From Pisolithus tinctorius (Eukaryota; Basidiomycota; Agaricomycetes; Boletales; Pisolithaceae), in the NCBI GenBank assembly GCA_024663395.1, contig JANFAH010000031.1, positions 124,001 through 188,000 on the forward strand: a stretch of 64,000 bases of DNA, in the 5' to 3' direction. Both the position numbers and the translations under genes were made by a program. A model generated the notes under the pieces. It did no database searches. It saw nothing but the letters and a program-made list of their open reading frames with translations, and was not told the origin of the DNA. This document shows positions 42,679 to 55,224 of this stretch, piece by piece (positions within the stretch are counted from its first letter, which is position 1; each line of letters begins with the position of its first letter).

Positions 42679-45600
42679 ATGTCGATGTCGACCAGAGTCC
42701 ATTCGTCTCAAAATCACAACTGGCTCGACGACGACGGAGATGACGAGGGATGGCAGGACATGCCTGTCGTGAAAGAAGATGACCTGGCGTGTGCACTCGA
42801 CGAGGAGGACCAGAAGAAATACCACTATGTACAGCCTGCAAAGAAGAATGCTACGGGAACCACTGGAAACGCTACGGGCAACCTCATCGATTTCGACGAC
42901 ACAGGCGTCGAGTGGCGTTCCAAGGCAGAGCAGAACGAGAACGAATATACACGCCTGCGGATAGAGGAGGAGGATGACGCCGACGAAGTCAACTTGCGCA
43001 CGCGATACCTCTTTGATGAAGACAAGGCCATGACACCACTCAGCCAGATGCAGACCACCAAGAATATGCTCACAGAAGCCCAGCGTATCGCTTATGTCGG
43101 GTTGTGTGCTCTTACTGCCAAGGAAATGGTCAAGCAATTGAAGAGGTCCAGCAGGAAAGAGCTCAAGCCCGCCGCACAGAACATGGAATTATGGATGATG
43201 AAGATCTTGGGCAGACTATACTACCACATGGAACTTGAGACTGCAGGTACATTGGCTACCGTTCTCCATTGACAGCCCCTGTATCAACTTCACATGCTCA
43301 ACCCACATTTTTTGCAGAGCAAAAGATGATTGACAGCTTGGATTTGCATGGTGTACAAGCAAGCGATCTCGTGCCTTCTCTAATGACTACGCATACCGTC
43401 GCCAACCCCGAGTACGACCCCGCGGAGGCCAAAAGGCAAGCGGACGCTCAACAACTGAAGCAGGATGTTCCGGACGGTGGTCGCCAACTCACCGAGCCGT
43501 CGAAATCTCCACAGCCATTGCAGTCGCCAACTCCGACGAGGTCTGCCTTCCAGACCACATCGCGTGTACTCGAAGGAACTGCCGTTGCATCTACCTCTCT
43601 CCCTGGAGTAACTACCTCGCTTTCAGCTGTCGACAAGGATGTCACACTTGATATCCGGTGGACAGTTCTGTGCGATTTATTCCTCATCTCAATTGCAGAC
43701 AGTGTTTATGACGCACGCTCTCGGGTATTGCTAGAGAATGTTGCTCTCAAGCTTGGACTTGGATGGATCGATGTTGCCAAGTTTGAGCGTCGAGTAACTG
43801 AAGCACTCGAGATTCAGGAAGATGTAGAGAAGATGGAGAACCAGGAGATTATTGACGACGCATCGAAAACTCTTCGGAAAAGAAGATACATGATGATGGG
43901 TCTGGCAACTCTCGGTACGTTGTTCTCTGTTCTATTCAGACATCAATTCAAAACGTACATAGGCGGTGGTCTCGTCATCGGGCTTTCGGCGGGCCTACTT
44001 GCCCCTGTTATTGGTGCAGGTCTCGGGGCTGCCTTTGCTACGATTGGTGTGTCAGGTACAACGGGTTTTCTTGCAGGGGCGGGAGGTGCAGCGGTCATTA
44101 CGACTGGTGGTGTCCTCACTGGCTCTGGCATTGCAGCCCGTGGAATGGCTAGACGGACTCGGCAGGTCAAAACGTTTGAGGTATTGCCTTTGCATAACAA
44201 CAAGCGCGTTAGCTGTATATTAACTGTCCCCGGGTGCGTCTATTACCACGTTTCAACCCAGTAGTTTTTCGACTAACGTATGCTTGGCACAGTTTTATGA
44301 ACGGCAAATTAGACGACGTGCGTCTTCCGTTCAGCGTTCTCGATCCAATCGTTGGGGACGTTTTCAGCGTGCTCTGGGAACCAGAAATGATTATGGAAAC
44401 GGGTAGCGCAATTAAGATTTTGACTACGGAAATCTTGACCCAAATCGGCCAGACGGTATTACAGCATACCGTGATGACAGCACTGATGGGTGCTCTCCAA
44501 TGGCCAATCAGTACGTTCCTTTAGATGGATGTCAACTAAAGAGAAGCTGATCTATATTTCCAAGTATTAACCAAGTTGGGGTACTTGATTGATAATCCCT
44601 GGAATAATGCTCTCGACCGTGCGAGAGCCGCTGGTTCTGTGTTGGCACAACTACTCATTCAACGTCATCTTGGCGTCCGACCGATCACATTGATTGGATT
44701 CTCTCTTGGAGCCCGTGTTATATTCTACGCGCTCTTGGAGCTTGCCAAATCCAAAGCTTTTGGTATCGTACAGGACGTTTTCCTCCTCGGAGGCACCCTT
44801 ACTGCGTCACAAAGTGCATGGTACGAGGTTCGCAGCGTCGTCTCTGGACGGTTTGTGAACGCCTACGCGAGGAATGATTGGGTTTTAAATTATCTGTTTC
44901 GCGCCACGAGTGCTGGTCTCAGTTCCGTCGCAGGACTAAGGCCCGTTGAAGACGTCCCAGGCGTGGAGAACGTTGATGTGACAGATAAGATATCGGGACA
45001 TATGAGTTACAGAACGTTCATGCCCCTAATTCTTGATCAACTTGGATTCCCGGTGTCTGCCGATTTCTTTGATGAACCCGTGGTACGTAGTGGGGTCTTT
45101 TTATTTCTTGCATTTTGTTCGTGTTAACTCGAGATTTCTTTTACCAGGAACCTGAATTCAAAGAGGAAAGAGTGGTTATACGAGATGAAGAGTTGGACTC
45201 GCAGAAGAAGGGGTGGTTCTCGAGAAAGAAGAAACAACCTCCTCCCAAGGCTTCGCACGTGTCACGACCGCCTTCTGCTGCTACTATAGGGACCTTCACC
45301 AAGACTTCTCCATCGTCCGGGCCATCCGAAGATGACTTGCCACCTCGAATAGATGTTACAGACGCACCTGAATGTGTGGCCGCCACAGACGCCACCGCCA
45401 CCGGCCCTGAACGGGAGTCAATTGACTCCACACCAGAAATACCCGTCCCCGCTGGTTTTGATCTGGGCGCCATCAGGAGAGTGATTGGAGAATCGCAGCA
45501 TCACCCCGAAGACATCCGTATACCGCAACCTGGACAAGTACGAGTACAGGCCAAATCCACGCCACCGCCAGCAGCATGGCCAACGATATCAGCTTCACAG

Positions 45601-46110
45601 TCGCCACTGCCCCTTCCCGAAGACTTGACACCGCCACGTGATGATGTTTCAAATAGGAGCCAAAATAACCTCGGTTCCCTGAACTCCCGGTTCGCCTCTA
45701 CGTTGTCTTTACGAGATGGGGGCGCTAGCAACGATATTGACAAAGCCGGTATCTCAGAAGACGATGATGATGCGGTCCGATCAACGTTGACTTTCAATTC
45801 CCCGCGAAATTCTCCCGGGGTACCATTTTCTGCTGCCGATGGACCCATTTGGCCTTCGAATGGTCCGGTAAACTCGACCGGTACGGCTCTCGCGTTCGGA
45901 AACCCATTTGGGATGTCGAGCGAGGTGCTTTCGCGTGTGGCGCCTAGCCAGTCCAATAGGACTTACGCAACGATACCTGATCCGTCCGCGTCTCTCTCCT
46001 TTGGGTCGTTGGATGGGACAATAACGTTGCAGAGCGTGGAGCAAGATCCGTGGAACATGCCGGAAGCGGGCAAGTCCTCGAGTTATCTCTCCAATCCGTG
46101 GTCGACCTAG
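42679..46110 (+). CDS. DUF726 alpha/beta-hydrolase-fold membrane protein
   Basis: Exons 42679-43246, 43318-43914, 43963-44233, 44293-44510, 44565-45082 and 45148-46110, all in frame; about 1044 aa. DUF726 proteins (yeast Mil1/YFL034W, animal TMCO4) are membrane-associated proteins with a hydrolase fold. Visible parts: an acidic N-terminus (WLDDDGDDEGWQDMP); a helical DUF726 start (RIAYVGLCALTAKEM); a strongly hydrophobic glycine-rich segment across exon 3 (GGLVIGLSAGLLAPVIGAG); then KLGYLIDNPWNNAL and the nucleophile elbow GFSLGAR; then ISGHMSYR. The last exon is a long Pro/Ser/Asp-rich tail without known domain. The ATG at 42679 is the first in frame. The 3' half is duplicated at 48.3-50.0 kb. 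Confidence 0.88.
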
Positions 46111-46360
46111 TGTTGTGTTGTGGATCCCTACCATTTTGACTTTTTTTTTGTTTTCACTCTCTCATGAAAAGTGCATACCCATTCGCCTTACTTTTGTCCA
46201 CTGCCGCCGCATCTCCTGAACCTTAACGTTTACATATTTTCCATTATACTAGACCTGTTACTATACACATGTTGTATCAAACTCCATCACGATAGCGATA
46301 TATCAGAGGACACCAAGGAACACAAAGCACGACTGTGATACACAGATGGTGACACCCGTT
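44218..46360. repeat. Tandem duplication source (copy at about 48270-50215)
   Basis: Matching begins at the end of exon 3 of the DUF726 gene (GCGTCTATTACCACG) and continues through the 3' flank, including CATTACACTAGACCTGTTAC-like sequence and CACCAAGGAACACAAAGCACGAC. The two copies are about 4.05 kb apart and clearly diverged. Confidence 0.85.
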
Positions 46361-46589
46361 CGGTCAGAGTGAATTGTCGCGAAAGAATCAAGAAGTCTCC
46401 AAAACCCATTATTAATTGGCGATTCTCTTAGACGTATTTATACGCGAGCCCTCTGGGCACCCCTGGATGCTACAAGTACGAACAAGAGTAGGGAAGAGTT
46501 CAAGTATGGTAGATGACCGGTACGCATGTGTATGTGACTACCCGAAAAATTCGAGTCCAAATGCCCCAATGCCATAAAAATGGGGTGGT
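46111..46589. other. 3' flank of the DUF726 gene
   Basis: No gene. The first 250 bp recur after the pseudogene copy (from 49960). A T-rich stretch follows the stop, as expected for a 3' UTR. Confidence 0.5.
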
Positions 46590-47990
46590 TCACACCACAT
46601 TTCCTTGAAGCCTGTCATTGCGTGGCTCGTCAGTAATTCCGTATGGCTCCAAGGCGACACTGTTCTTCGCACGGACGAGCTTATCTGTATTAGGGATCGA
46701 ACGGTCTTTCAGGATCTTGTAGATCCTTCTGAGGTGTTTGATCCTCTGCCCAGCATCTCCGCACTGGTAGGACTTGATGACCTGGGAGGGATTGAGGAAT
46801 GTGATCGAATTTGGCCTGTGATCATATCATTTTAAGCAGTCATATATTCCAAGTAAAGCTCTTACCTGCGCAGCTCTTGAAAATCATCGACCCCAGACGG
46901 CACGAGGTTGGCCAGGAGGGGGAGAAGCGCTGAGAGATTGATCAGGTGCCGTATATTGGCAAACCTCCCTTAACTTCAGATCGACATGGATTATATCATG
47001 GCGCCTTGGCTTCCTTCCTGAGGCTGGGGCCGAACACTCACCGAGTACATAAGGGGCGGGGTCGTATATCCATACAAGTTTGTCCATCAAATCCACCTCA
47101 GGTTGTTTTCGTACTTCTGGCCCACTTTCCTCGCCTCGGAATGGGCATATTTGTTTCAAATGGAAAGCGGAGTCGGGGCGGCATGATATCGCCGAAGAGA
47201 ACAGACTACGGTTCCGGATAGCTCGGCCATTCGGCAGGGAGGTCTCGAGGATGCAACGAATATTCAGGTTCCAAAAAAAACGAAGTCATACTCGTCACCA
47301 CGGTCATCGGGTGCAGATTTCAAAACTGTGTGATAGATATTCGTAAAGTCTGGATCAAGATCGCCAATTTTGAACAAACTTCTGGCAGCACCCTCGCAAC
47401 ACCCGCCATGACCAAGTTTGCCAATGAGCCTTTCAAACATGTCTTGTGTAAGAGGAATCTTCTCCGACTCGTCTAGGGGCATCTCAAGCAGTGCTTTGAG
47501 GTGTTCAACGGGAGGAACAACCATCCTGCGTCGATTGTTCGCCCACACACGGACAAGATCGACGTAGCCAGCTATATGACACATGGAAAATTAGTGTGGT
47601 TCGGAGGCACACGGACATTGGCTTACTTCGGCGTCACTTCGCAGATGCACTGAACAAGATGACAACTTGCAGCTTCTGGACATCCACCTCGAGGAGGGAT
47701 AGGTCAGGAAATAGGCTAACACCTTTTCTTCCGAAAAACTCGTCGTCTATTGGACCAATCTTGTTCATAACATCGTCGACCAGCCGCCTATACCAAATGA
47801 CAGGATTCAATAGCTGAATAAAGGTGAGTAGTGTTAGGTATTGTAAATGCGAGCATATTTGCATGCCTGGTCTGCATTGACAGTAACTCCTTGAGCGGAG
47901 CCCTAGACTTGAGAGACAATCCCAGAGGCGTGATCAAGATGTCTGAAATGTCGTGGGTGATCTGAACCCTGGCATAGTACGCTTCGGATA
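46590..47990 (-). pseudogene. Uncharacterised multi-exon gene, probably truncated
   Basis: Minus-strand exon-like segments with splice signals: AYYARVQITHDISDILITP (near 47960); LNPVIWYRRLVDDVMNKIGP; GYVDLVRVWANNRRRMVVPP with HGGCCEGAARSLFKIGDLDP; DKLVWIYDPAPYVLG (near 47060); INLSALLPLLANLVPSG; and finally VIKSYQCGDAGQRIKHLRR and ALEPYGITDEPRN, ending at a TGA at 46590-46592. The last pieces remind me of the region preceding the catalytic domain of a mushroom-specific kinase-like family. The HRD catalytic loop that should follow is absent, so the gene seems cut at its 3' end next to the duplicated DUF726 flank. A run of eight T at about 47272 breaks the frame after DEYDFVF; the other frame continues EPEYSLHPRDLPAEW. 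Function not assigned. Confidence 0.45.
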
Positions 47991-48284
47991 ATCTCTGCGG
48001 ATGGACCGTCGCACAGACTCAGTACGATACAGACGGGTTGTCATAGCTGCTAGTCGTTCTCATTCAACAGAGAACTCCTCAGACTGATCCAGCGTTTCAG
48101 TGGGTGACAGCCAAGCTCGTGAGAAGTCCTTACCAAAAATGTTGTTACTTTTACGTACGTTTATGTGCATCATTGTGCACGGTCCTTCATCATAACTAGC
48201 ATCACATTACAGCGCACTAAGTGGACGGGCAGCGCCAGCTTCAAGGACCTCTTATGTGGCATGCTTGCGGTACTAACTGTGCGT

Positions 48285-49959
48285 CTATTACCACGTTCCA
48301 ATCCCGTGGTTTTCGACTAAAGTATGCTTGGCATAGTTTTATGAACGGCAAGTTAGCGTGACGACGTGCGTCTTCCGTTCAGCGTTCTCGATCCAATCGT
48401 TGGGGACGTTTTCAGCGTACTTTGGGAATCGGAAATGATTATGGAAACGGCCGTGCGATTAAGATTTTGACTACGGGAATCTTGACCCAAATCGGCCAGA
48501 CGGTATTACAGCATACCGTGATGACAGCACTGATGGGTGCTCTCCAATGGCCAATCAGTACGTTGCTTTGGATGGATGTCAACTAAAGAGAAGCTGATCT
48601 GTATTTCCAAGTATTAACCAAGTTGGGGTACTTGATTGATAGCCCGTGGAATAATGCTCTCGACCCTCCGAGCACCCTGCTGGCGCGACTACGACATCTT
48701 TGCATCCGACCAATCACGTTGATTGGATTCTCTCTTGGAACTCGCGGTATATTCCACACGCTCCTGGAGCTTGCCAAATCCAAAGCTTTTGGCATTGTAC
48801 AGGACGTTTTCCTATGTTGAGAACGTTGACGTGATAGATAAGATATCGGGGCATGTGAGTTACAGAACGTTCGTGCCACTAATTCTTCATCAACTTGACT
48901 TTCCGGTGTCTGCCGATTTCTTTAATGAACCCGTGGTGCGTAGTGGGGTCTTCTCGTTTCTTGTATTTTGTTCGCGTTGACTCGAGATTCGCTTACCAGG
49001 AACCTGAATTCAAAGAGGGAAGAGTGGTTATACGAGATGAAGAGTTGGACCCCAGAAGAGGGGATGGTTCTCGAGAAAGAAGAAACAACCTCCTCCCAAG
49101 GCTTCACACGTGTCACGACCGCCTTCCGCTGCTACTATAGGGTCGTTCACCAAGACTTCTCCACCATCTAGACCGTCAGAAGATGGCTTGCCACCTCGAA
49201 TAAATGTTGCAGACGCACCTGAATGTGAGGGCGCCACAGACGCCACCGCCACCGGCCCTGAACGGGAGTCAATTGACTCCGCACCAGAAATACCCATCCC
49301 TGCTAGTTTTGATCTAGGTGCCATCAGGAGGGTGATTGGAGAATCACAGCATCGCCCTGAAGACCTCCATATACCGCAACCTGGATAAGTGCAAGTACAG
49401 GCCAAATCCACGCCACCGCCAGTAGCATGGCCAACGATATCAGCTCCACAGTCACCACTCCCCCTTTTCGAAGATTTGACGCCGCCACATGATGGGGTTT
49501 CAAATAGGAGCCAAAATATACTCGGTTCCCTGAACTCCCGGTTCGCCTCTACGTTATCCCTACGGGGTGGGGGCGCTGGTAATGATAATGACAAAGCCGG
49601 TATCTCAGAAGACGACGACGCGGTCCGATCAACTTCGACTTTCAATTCCCCGCGAAATTCTCCCGGGATATCATTGTCTGCGGCCGATGGACCATTTGGA
49701 TTTCGAACGAAGAGTCCAGTAAACTCGACCGGTACAGCTCGCGTTCGGAAACCCATTTGGGATATCGAGCGACGTGCTTCCGCGTGCGGCGTCTGACCAG
49801 TCTAATAGGACTTACGCAACGATACGTGATCGCATCCGCGTCTCTCTCCTTTGGTCGTTGGATAGGACAATAACGTTGCAGATTGTGGAGCAAGATCCGT
49901 GGAACATGCCAGAAGTGGGCAAGTCCTCGAGTTATCTCTCCAATCCATGGTCAACCTAG
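48285..49959 (+). pseudogene. DUF726 pseudogene, 3'-half tandem copy
   Basis: Repeats exons 4-6 of the intact gene. Damage seen: an extra GTGA-type insertion after FMNGKL, loss of bases in the METGSAIK counterpart, a deletion of about 150 bp between DVFL and ENVDV (GGTLTAS to GVE lost), a stop after IPQPG at 49386-49388, and frameshifts in the tail (RGGGAGNDNDKAG still readable). The nucleophile elbow reads GFSLGTR. It lacks exons 1-3 and a promoter. Confidence 0.9.
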
Positions 49960-50215
49960 CGCTGTGCAGTGAATCACAGTACGTTGAATCCACTTTGACA
50001 CTTTGTTTTCTCCCTCATGAATGTGCATACCCATTTGTTCTTCTTTTGTCCACTGCCGCCTCATCCCCTGAACCTTAACATTTTGCATATTTTCCATTAC
50101 ACTAGACCTGTTACTACACACACACACGTTGTATCAAAACTCCCATCACGATAGCGATATATCAAAGGGCACCAAGGAACACAAAGCACGACGACAGTAT
50201 ATAGATGTGACACCT

Positions 50216-51149
50216 GTCCCGTCGGAGTGAAACGCCGCGACAGAATCAAGAAGTCTCGAAAACGCAATACTGACGCGTTCCTCTTATATTTAATATATCT
50301 TCCGCCGACAATGCCAGGCTCGTCGGTCCCGGTGATCATTGGCGAAGGGCTTCTTCGGGTATTTGATGGCAACGTTTTCTCTCACTGAGCGTTGAGAGAG
50401 CGGTCGATGGCTGCGAAGCGGGCACCGGGCAGGTACCGGTGAAAATTTCCTTACTTAAGGTTGCCAACCAGCTGGGCCGGTTGACCTGAGTCTTTTGTGC
50501 CATTGAGCAAGATGATGCTTATGGGGGTGACAACCAACTGTTATTTGCACCCATTTGAGTTTTTTGGTCCACCTGCTTGCATGCTCATGGCCACCCTCAA
50601 CTCATAAACTGTGTAGTTGCGCCGCAAGAGAGACAGACAGTTGGGGGGTGGCAATGTGTCACGATGATAACATGGCAGCACGTTCGTCATGTCAGGTAAC
50701 GCATGTCGTTACTGAATGTGAGCGGTGGCAGCAGGTTTTTTTTTTTGTAGATAAAAAGTGACTTATTAGCCGAATAGATTTTTGTTGTCCCTCGCGTGAC
50801 AAAAAGGCTCAGCTGTGTTGTCAAAGTGAGTTTATTCGTTGGTGTGTGGTGGACAGCAACGGGAGCTGACATGCCGGCTCCACGAAAAAAGGACATCAGC
50901 GTCGGGCTCCAATCCTGTGGTTATTGGGACCTGTACTGACCCGGCAACACGTTCCGCATTCCCCCTGGTAATAAGCCTGTGATAGCCCCCCTCTCCCCCT
51001 CTTCGATAAATTGGCTGCGTGTTCCTCATCTCATCATCATCCCTCTCTCCCTCTCTGCCGCTTGGGGCAACGCGTCTCCTCTCATCCCTCCCTTGTGTGT
51101 GCAGACACCCATCATCCCAAGAGCCCTTCCTGTGTACCTCGCCCCGTAC
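50216..51149. other. Gene-free stretch
   Basis: No supported gene. Contains a poly-T run near 50738-50747 and a CT-rich tract from 50985 that probably belongs to the promoter/5' leader of the next gene. Confidence 0.4.
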
Positions 51150-52022
51150 ATGTCTCCGCGACCCATTCTCAAACCTCGCTTAGAACTTCCTACCGAAGAG
51201 CCACTTGTAGAACCATTCCCGTTTGCCACATGTCCGTCTCTCTTGCTCACTCGCCACGTCCACTTCCCACCCACGCCGACGCTTACGTCGACATTCACGA
51301 CCCACTCTTCGTCCGCGTACGACCGCACTCCTGTCGTTGTCGCCCCGAACACCTGTGCGCTCCCAGGTCGTCACGAACGAGAGTTGTTCATAGACAATAA
51401 CACTTCTGGTTATGAGAGGCGCGAATCTGAGTCGTCCTCTAACACCGCCTACTCACAGACACGAAAATCGGCTCCCAAAGGGAGCTACTTCCACCCTCGC
51501 GCTTATGAAGCATGCGCGCCTGAGCCTTGTCCTTCGCCTTTATGGGCATCGCCAGGTCATTCCGCCTCTCCCTGGTTTCCTCCTCGTCCACTCATACTTG
51601 ATACTTTACATGACTTCCCTCCAGACTCAGATAGCTCGTCGTCAGATAGTCCAATCTCGACGCCGACGGACGACGAGCTCGATGTTGCTTCGCATCGTTC
51701 CATGTCAATGCTTTACGCCCCGACTAACCCCGCATCGTGTACATCTCCATCGTCACGCCATAATATGAACGCACCAATGATACCCCCCAATTCGTACCTG
51801 TCCCCCGAAGGCCCAACATCGTCATATTCAAATTACCATCATCCCCAGTCCTCGCCTTCCACGAAGGAGAGGAAAGCCGGGAAGAGATCCAGCAACGAAA
51901 ATAATCAACCGCGGAATCCGAAGGGTTCTCGCAAAGAGGCCGTTTTCAAACTCGATCATCAACAACGCAGCAGTTTCACGTTTCCCTCCCTCGATTTTGA
52001 GGGTTGTCTTGGAGGATTCTAA
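51150..52022 (+). CDS. Conserved basidiomycete hypothetical protein (290 aa)
   Basis: Intronless frame; the preferred start is the ATG at 51150 (MSPRPILKPRLEL), because the sequence before it is a CT-rich leader. The conserved part is LLTRHVHFPPTPTLTSTF followed by YDRTPVVVAPNTCALPGR. The rest is low-complexity and rich in Ser and Pro, with FHPRAYEAC and FPPDSDSSSSDSP, and the C-terminus is SLDFEGCLGGF. I recall the VHFPPTPTLTSTF and CALPxR blocks plus the GCLGGF end from many mushroom genomes, always without function. No signal peptide, membrane segment or enzyme motif. Probably intrinsically disordered. Confidence 0.75.
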   Translation: MSPRPILKPRLELPTEEPLVEPFPFATCPSLLLTRHVHFPPTPTLTSTFTTHSSSAYDRTPVVVAPNTCALPGRHERELFIDNNTSGYERRESESSSNTAYSQTRKSAPKGSYFHPRAYEACAPEPCPSPLWASPGHSASPWFPPRPLILDTLHDFPPDSDSSSSDSPISTPTDDELDVASHRSMSMLYAPTNPASCTSPSSRHNMNAPMIPPNSYLSPEGPTSSYSNYHHPQSSPSTKERKAGKRSSNENNQPRNPKGSRKEAVFKLDHQQRSSFTFPSLDFEGCLGGF

Positions 52023-54353
52023 ACTACCCATGGTCGCATTCCTAACAAGACACGCTTGTCCCGATAGTCCGGTGCTGGATTTCTTTTTTCCCCTTGTCCC
52101 CACTTTTCACGTTAATCCATCACTGATATTGGATATTATCGGATATACGGATACAGATAATCTGTGTTTTCGTGTCCTCTCCACCCAACGTTCACCCTCC
52201 GAGGGCTCGCTCGGGTGTGCTACGGGGATTATTCTAGGACGATGACGAGCTCATGACACTTTACCCCACAGTAGGAAGTCAATACCCAGTCCTGCGATGT
52301 ACACTTCACATGCAGTAGTCCAATGTAATACTACCCATTCGGCGTTCGTTCTGATATAATTTTAGTTTTGTTTGTTGAGTTGTGATATTGTCACATCTAC
52401 ATATGTCTGACAGACATGCGACACGGGCTGACACGGGACTTTGAAAAGACATGATTTGACAGATCGCCGTAGATACGAATTCCCCGTGTATTCACACAGG
52501 TGATGCGTGGTTGTAATTGATCGATTTGCAAGCTGTTGTGACGCGTGATGGACGAACAGAAGTCTAGTCAGTGTTGTTAGGCGCAAAAAGGCGCAAAACC
52601 GCGCAGATCTGCGCAGATCTAGAGTCTCACTCCTTGTAGGGAGTTAATATACGTGGAGAGCTGCCTGCCGCATGCAGTCCGAGATGGCAGTATTGCACGT
52701 CGGGGGTAAACGGGAGGAATTGTCACTCTGTCATAGGACACTTGCTAGGTGCAATAGGGTTTAGTGCAAATGGCCATCACTGGTATCGTGAAGAGCTGCC
52801 TGGTAGGGGTTAATAGGCCGTTCAGCCATCGGCCCCATTATCGGTTAGATGAACAGAAACCGTCTGATCCAAGGACACATTGGGGAGACTTACCCATGAC
52901 AATTGTCACCGAATATGCACATATACCCACATGTCGGCACCGATCGGGTTTCGCAGCTCTGGACACTCTCCAGGTTCCATTACTTCGAGTCCGAAAACCT
53001 ACCCCTTGTATTTCGGAGTGCGGCACAACTAGGCGAGGCTCCCGGACTCCAAAAGTACAAATCCAGGGGTGTCGTAGAATTCTGGGTTCCTGATGCCAGT
53101 CAATGGTCGAGAGTCGTCCGCCCTCGTCCGCGGGTGAGATGCTTACTACGTGTTGCCCAGCGAAGCGACCTCTGTTGGGTGTGATAGCTGCGACGCACCG
53201 TTTTTGAGATCGTAACTCCTTGAGGATATATCCGCTACGCGTTCTTGGTGGAACTTTGGTCGATAGCCGAGTATGACACACACCTCGAGGCCGCATCGGA
53301 GACAGAACGTGGACAACCAGGCTAGGGCGGACGCTGGACCGCACACCGCCCTGGTTCGTGATCGATACTTATAAAGTATCACTCTCGTGAGATAGTATGG
53401 AACGTTTTGAAGGCGAGATTGGTAATGTGATGCGGACGGTGTGCATACATAGTCCGCAGAGCGGGAAACGCACACTTCATGCGTAGTCACCCAAACCTAG
53501 TAGGAAGGTTCAGTTCCGGTGAACCCGCTCACCTTTCTAGATGGTGTCCTTTTGAAATACCAGTGATCTGAAAGCCAAGAACAGATATCTGAGCTACGTA
53601 GATGAATTGGTCACTCGGAAAAAAGGCCTTCCGTCGGATTGGTCGCCGCCCCCGAGCATGCAAGCGCAAAAATCGCTTAGATGGTTGCGCCCAACCCACC
53701 CACCTCCAGAGGACTGTGGATTCAAAGATGAAAGTTTATTCGGGGGAAGGAGGCGGAAAGTTTCGCTTTCATGTCACAGGGTCCCTACACGCTTACCCGC
53801 GATGGAGCTTTGGTAACATGGGAGAGAGAACACGTTTGCCCCACGGGTGGGAGAGAAACGAAAGGTTTAGATAGATTGAGTGGGGAGGAGACCCCAGCCT
53901 TTATGGAGACTTCCAGGACATTTCATGATGCAATAGTGAAGTCATGACTCGACGCGCAGCGCCACCGACGACACAACATAAGGCACTTTGTACACTTGTG
54001 TACAGCATCGATTACCCACATAGACAACTATTGTCCACAAGACGACGCATGTTTCGTCGTCACGGACCATTTATGATGTGTGTTATTTTGGTGTAGAAAT
54101 GTAGCGCTAGTGAGATGATTGAGGATGGGCAGTGTACTCACCGGGGCTGCCCAGCTGAATCTTCCGAAGGTCAGTGCGCAGATTTCGACCTCAGAGCGGC
54201 GTGGGAATTTGAATCTTCGGAGTGGTGAATCAACAGAACTGCCCCCCGTTTCCCCCCTTCTCTGCAACCACCACCCAACCGACATCCTCCTGTCGTCGTC
54301 GTTCATCACAACACAACACAAATCCACTTCAACGCCTATAATCACATCTTTCA
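52023..54353. other. Long intergenic region upstream of histone H3
   Basis: No recognised gene on either strand; open frames up to 168 codons (52838-53344, minus) have no domain or splice support. Near 52582-52622 there are short direct repeats built of GGCGCAAAA and GCGCAGATCT. The last 250 bp should contain the H3 promoter; no TATA box was certain and no H4 gene is paired with it. Confidence 0.45.
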
Positions 54354-55165
<812 letters not shown>

Positions 55166-55224
55166 TGAAGAACATCCGAAATCGACTACATTTCACCAAG
55201 GTCTCCCATTTGTTTCTCCGGTTG

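Noticed and set aside
52838..53344. 168-codon minus-strand frame
   Set aside because: No domain, composition bias or splice partner; looks like chance in GC-rich intergenic DNA.
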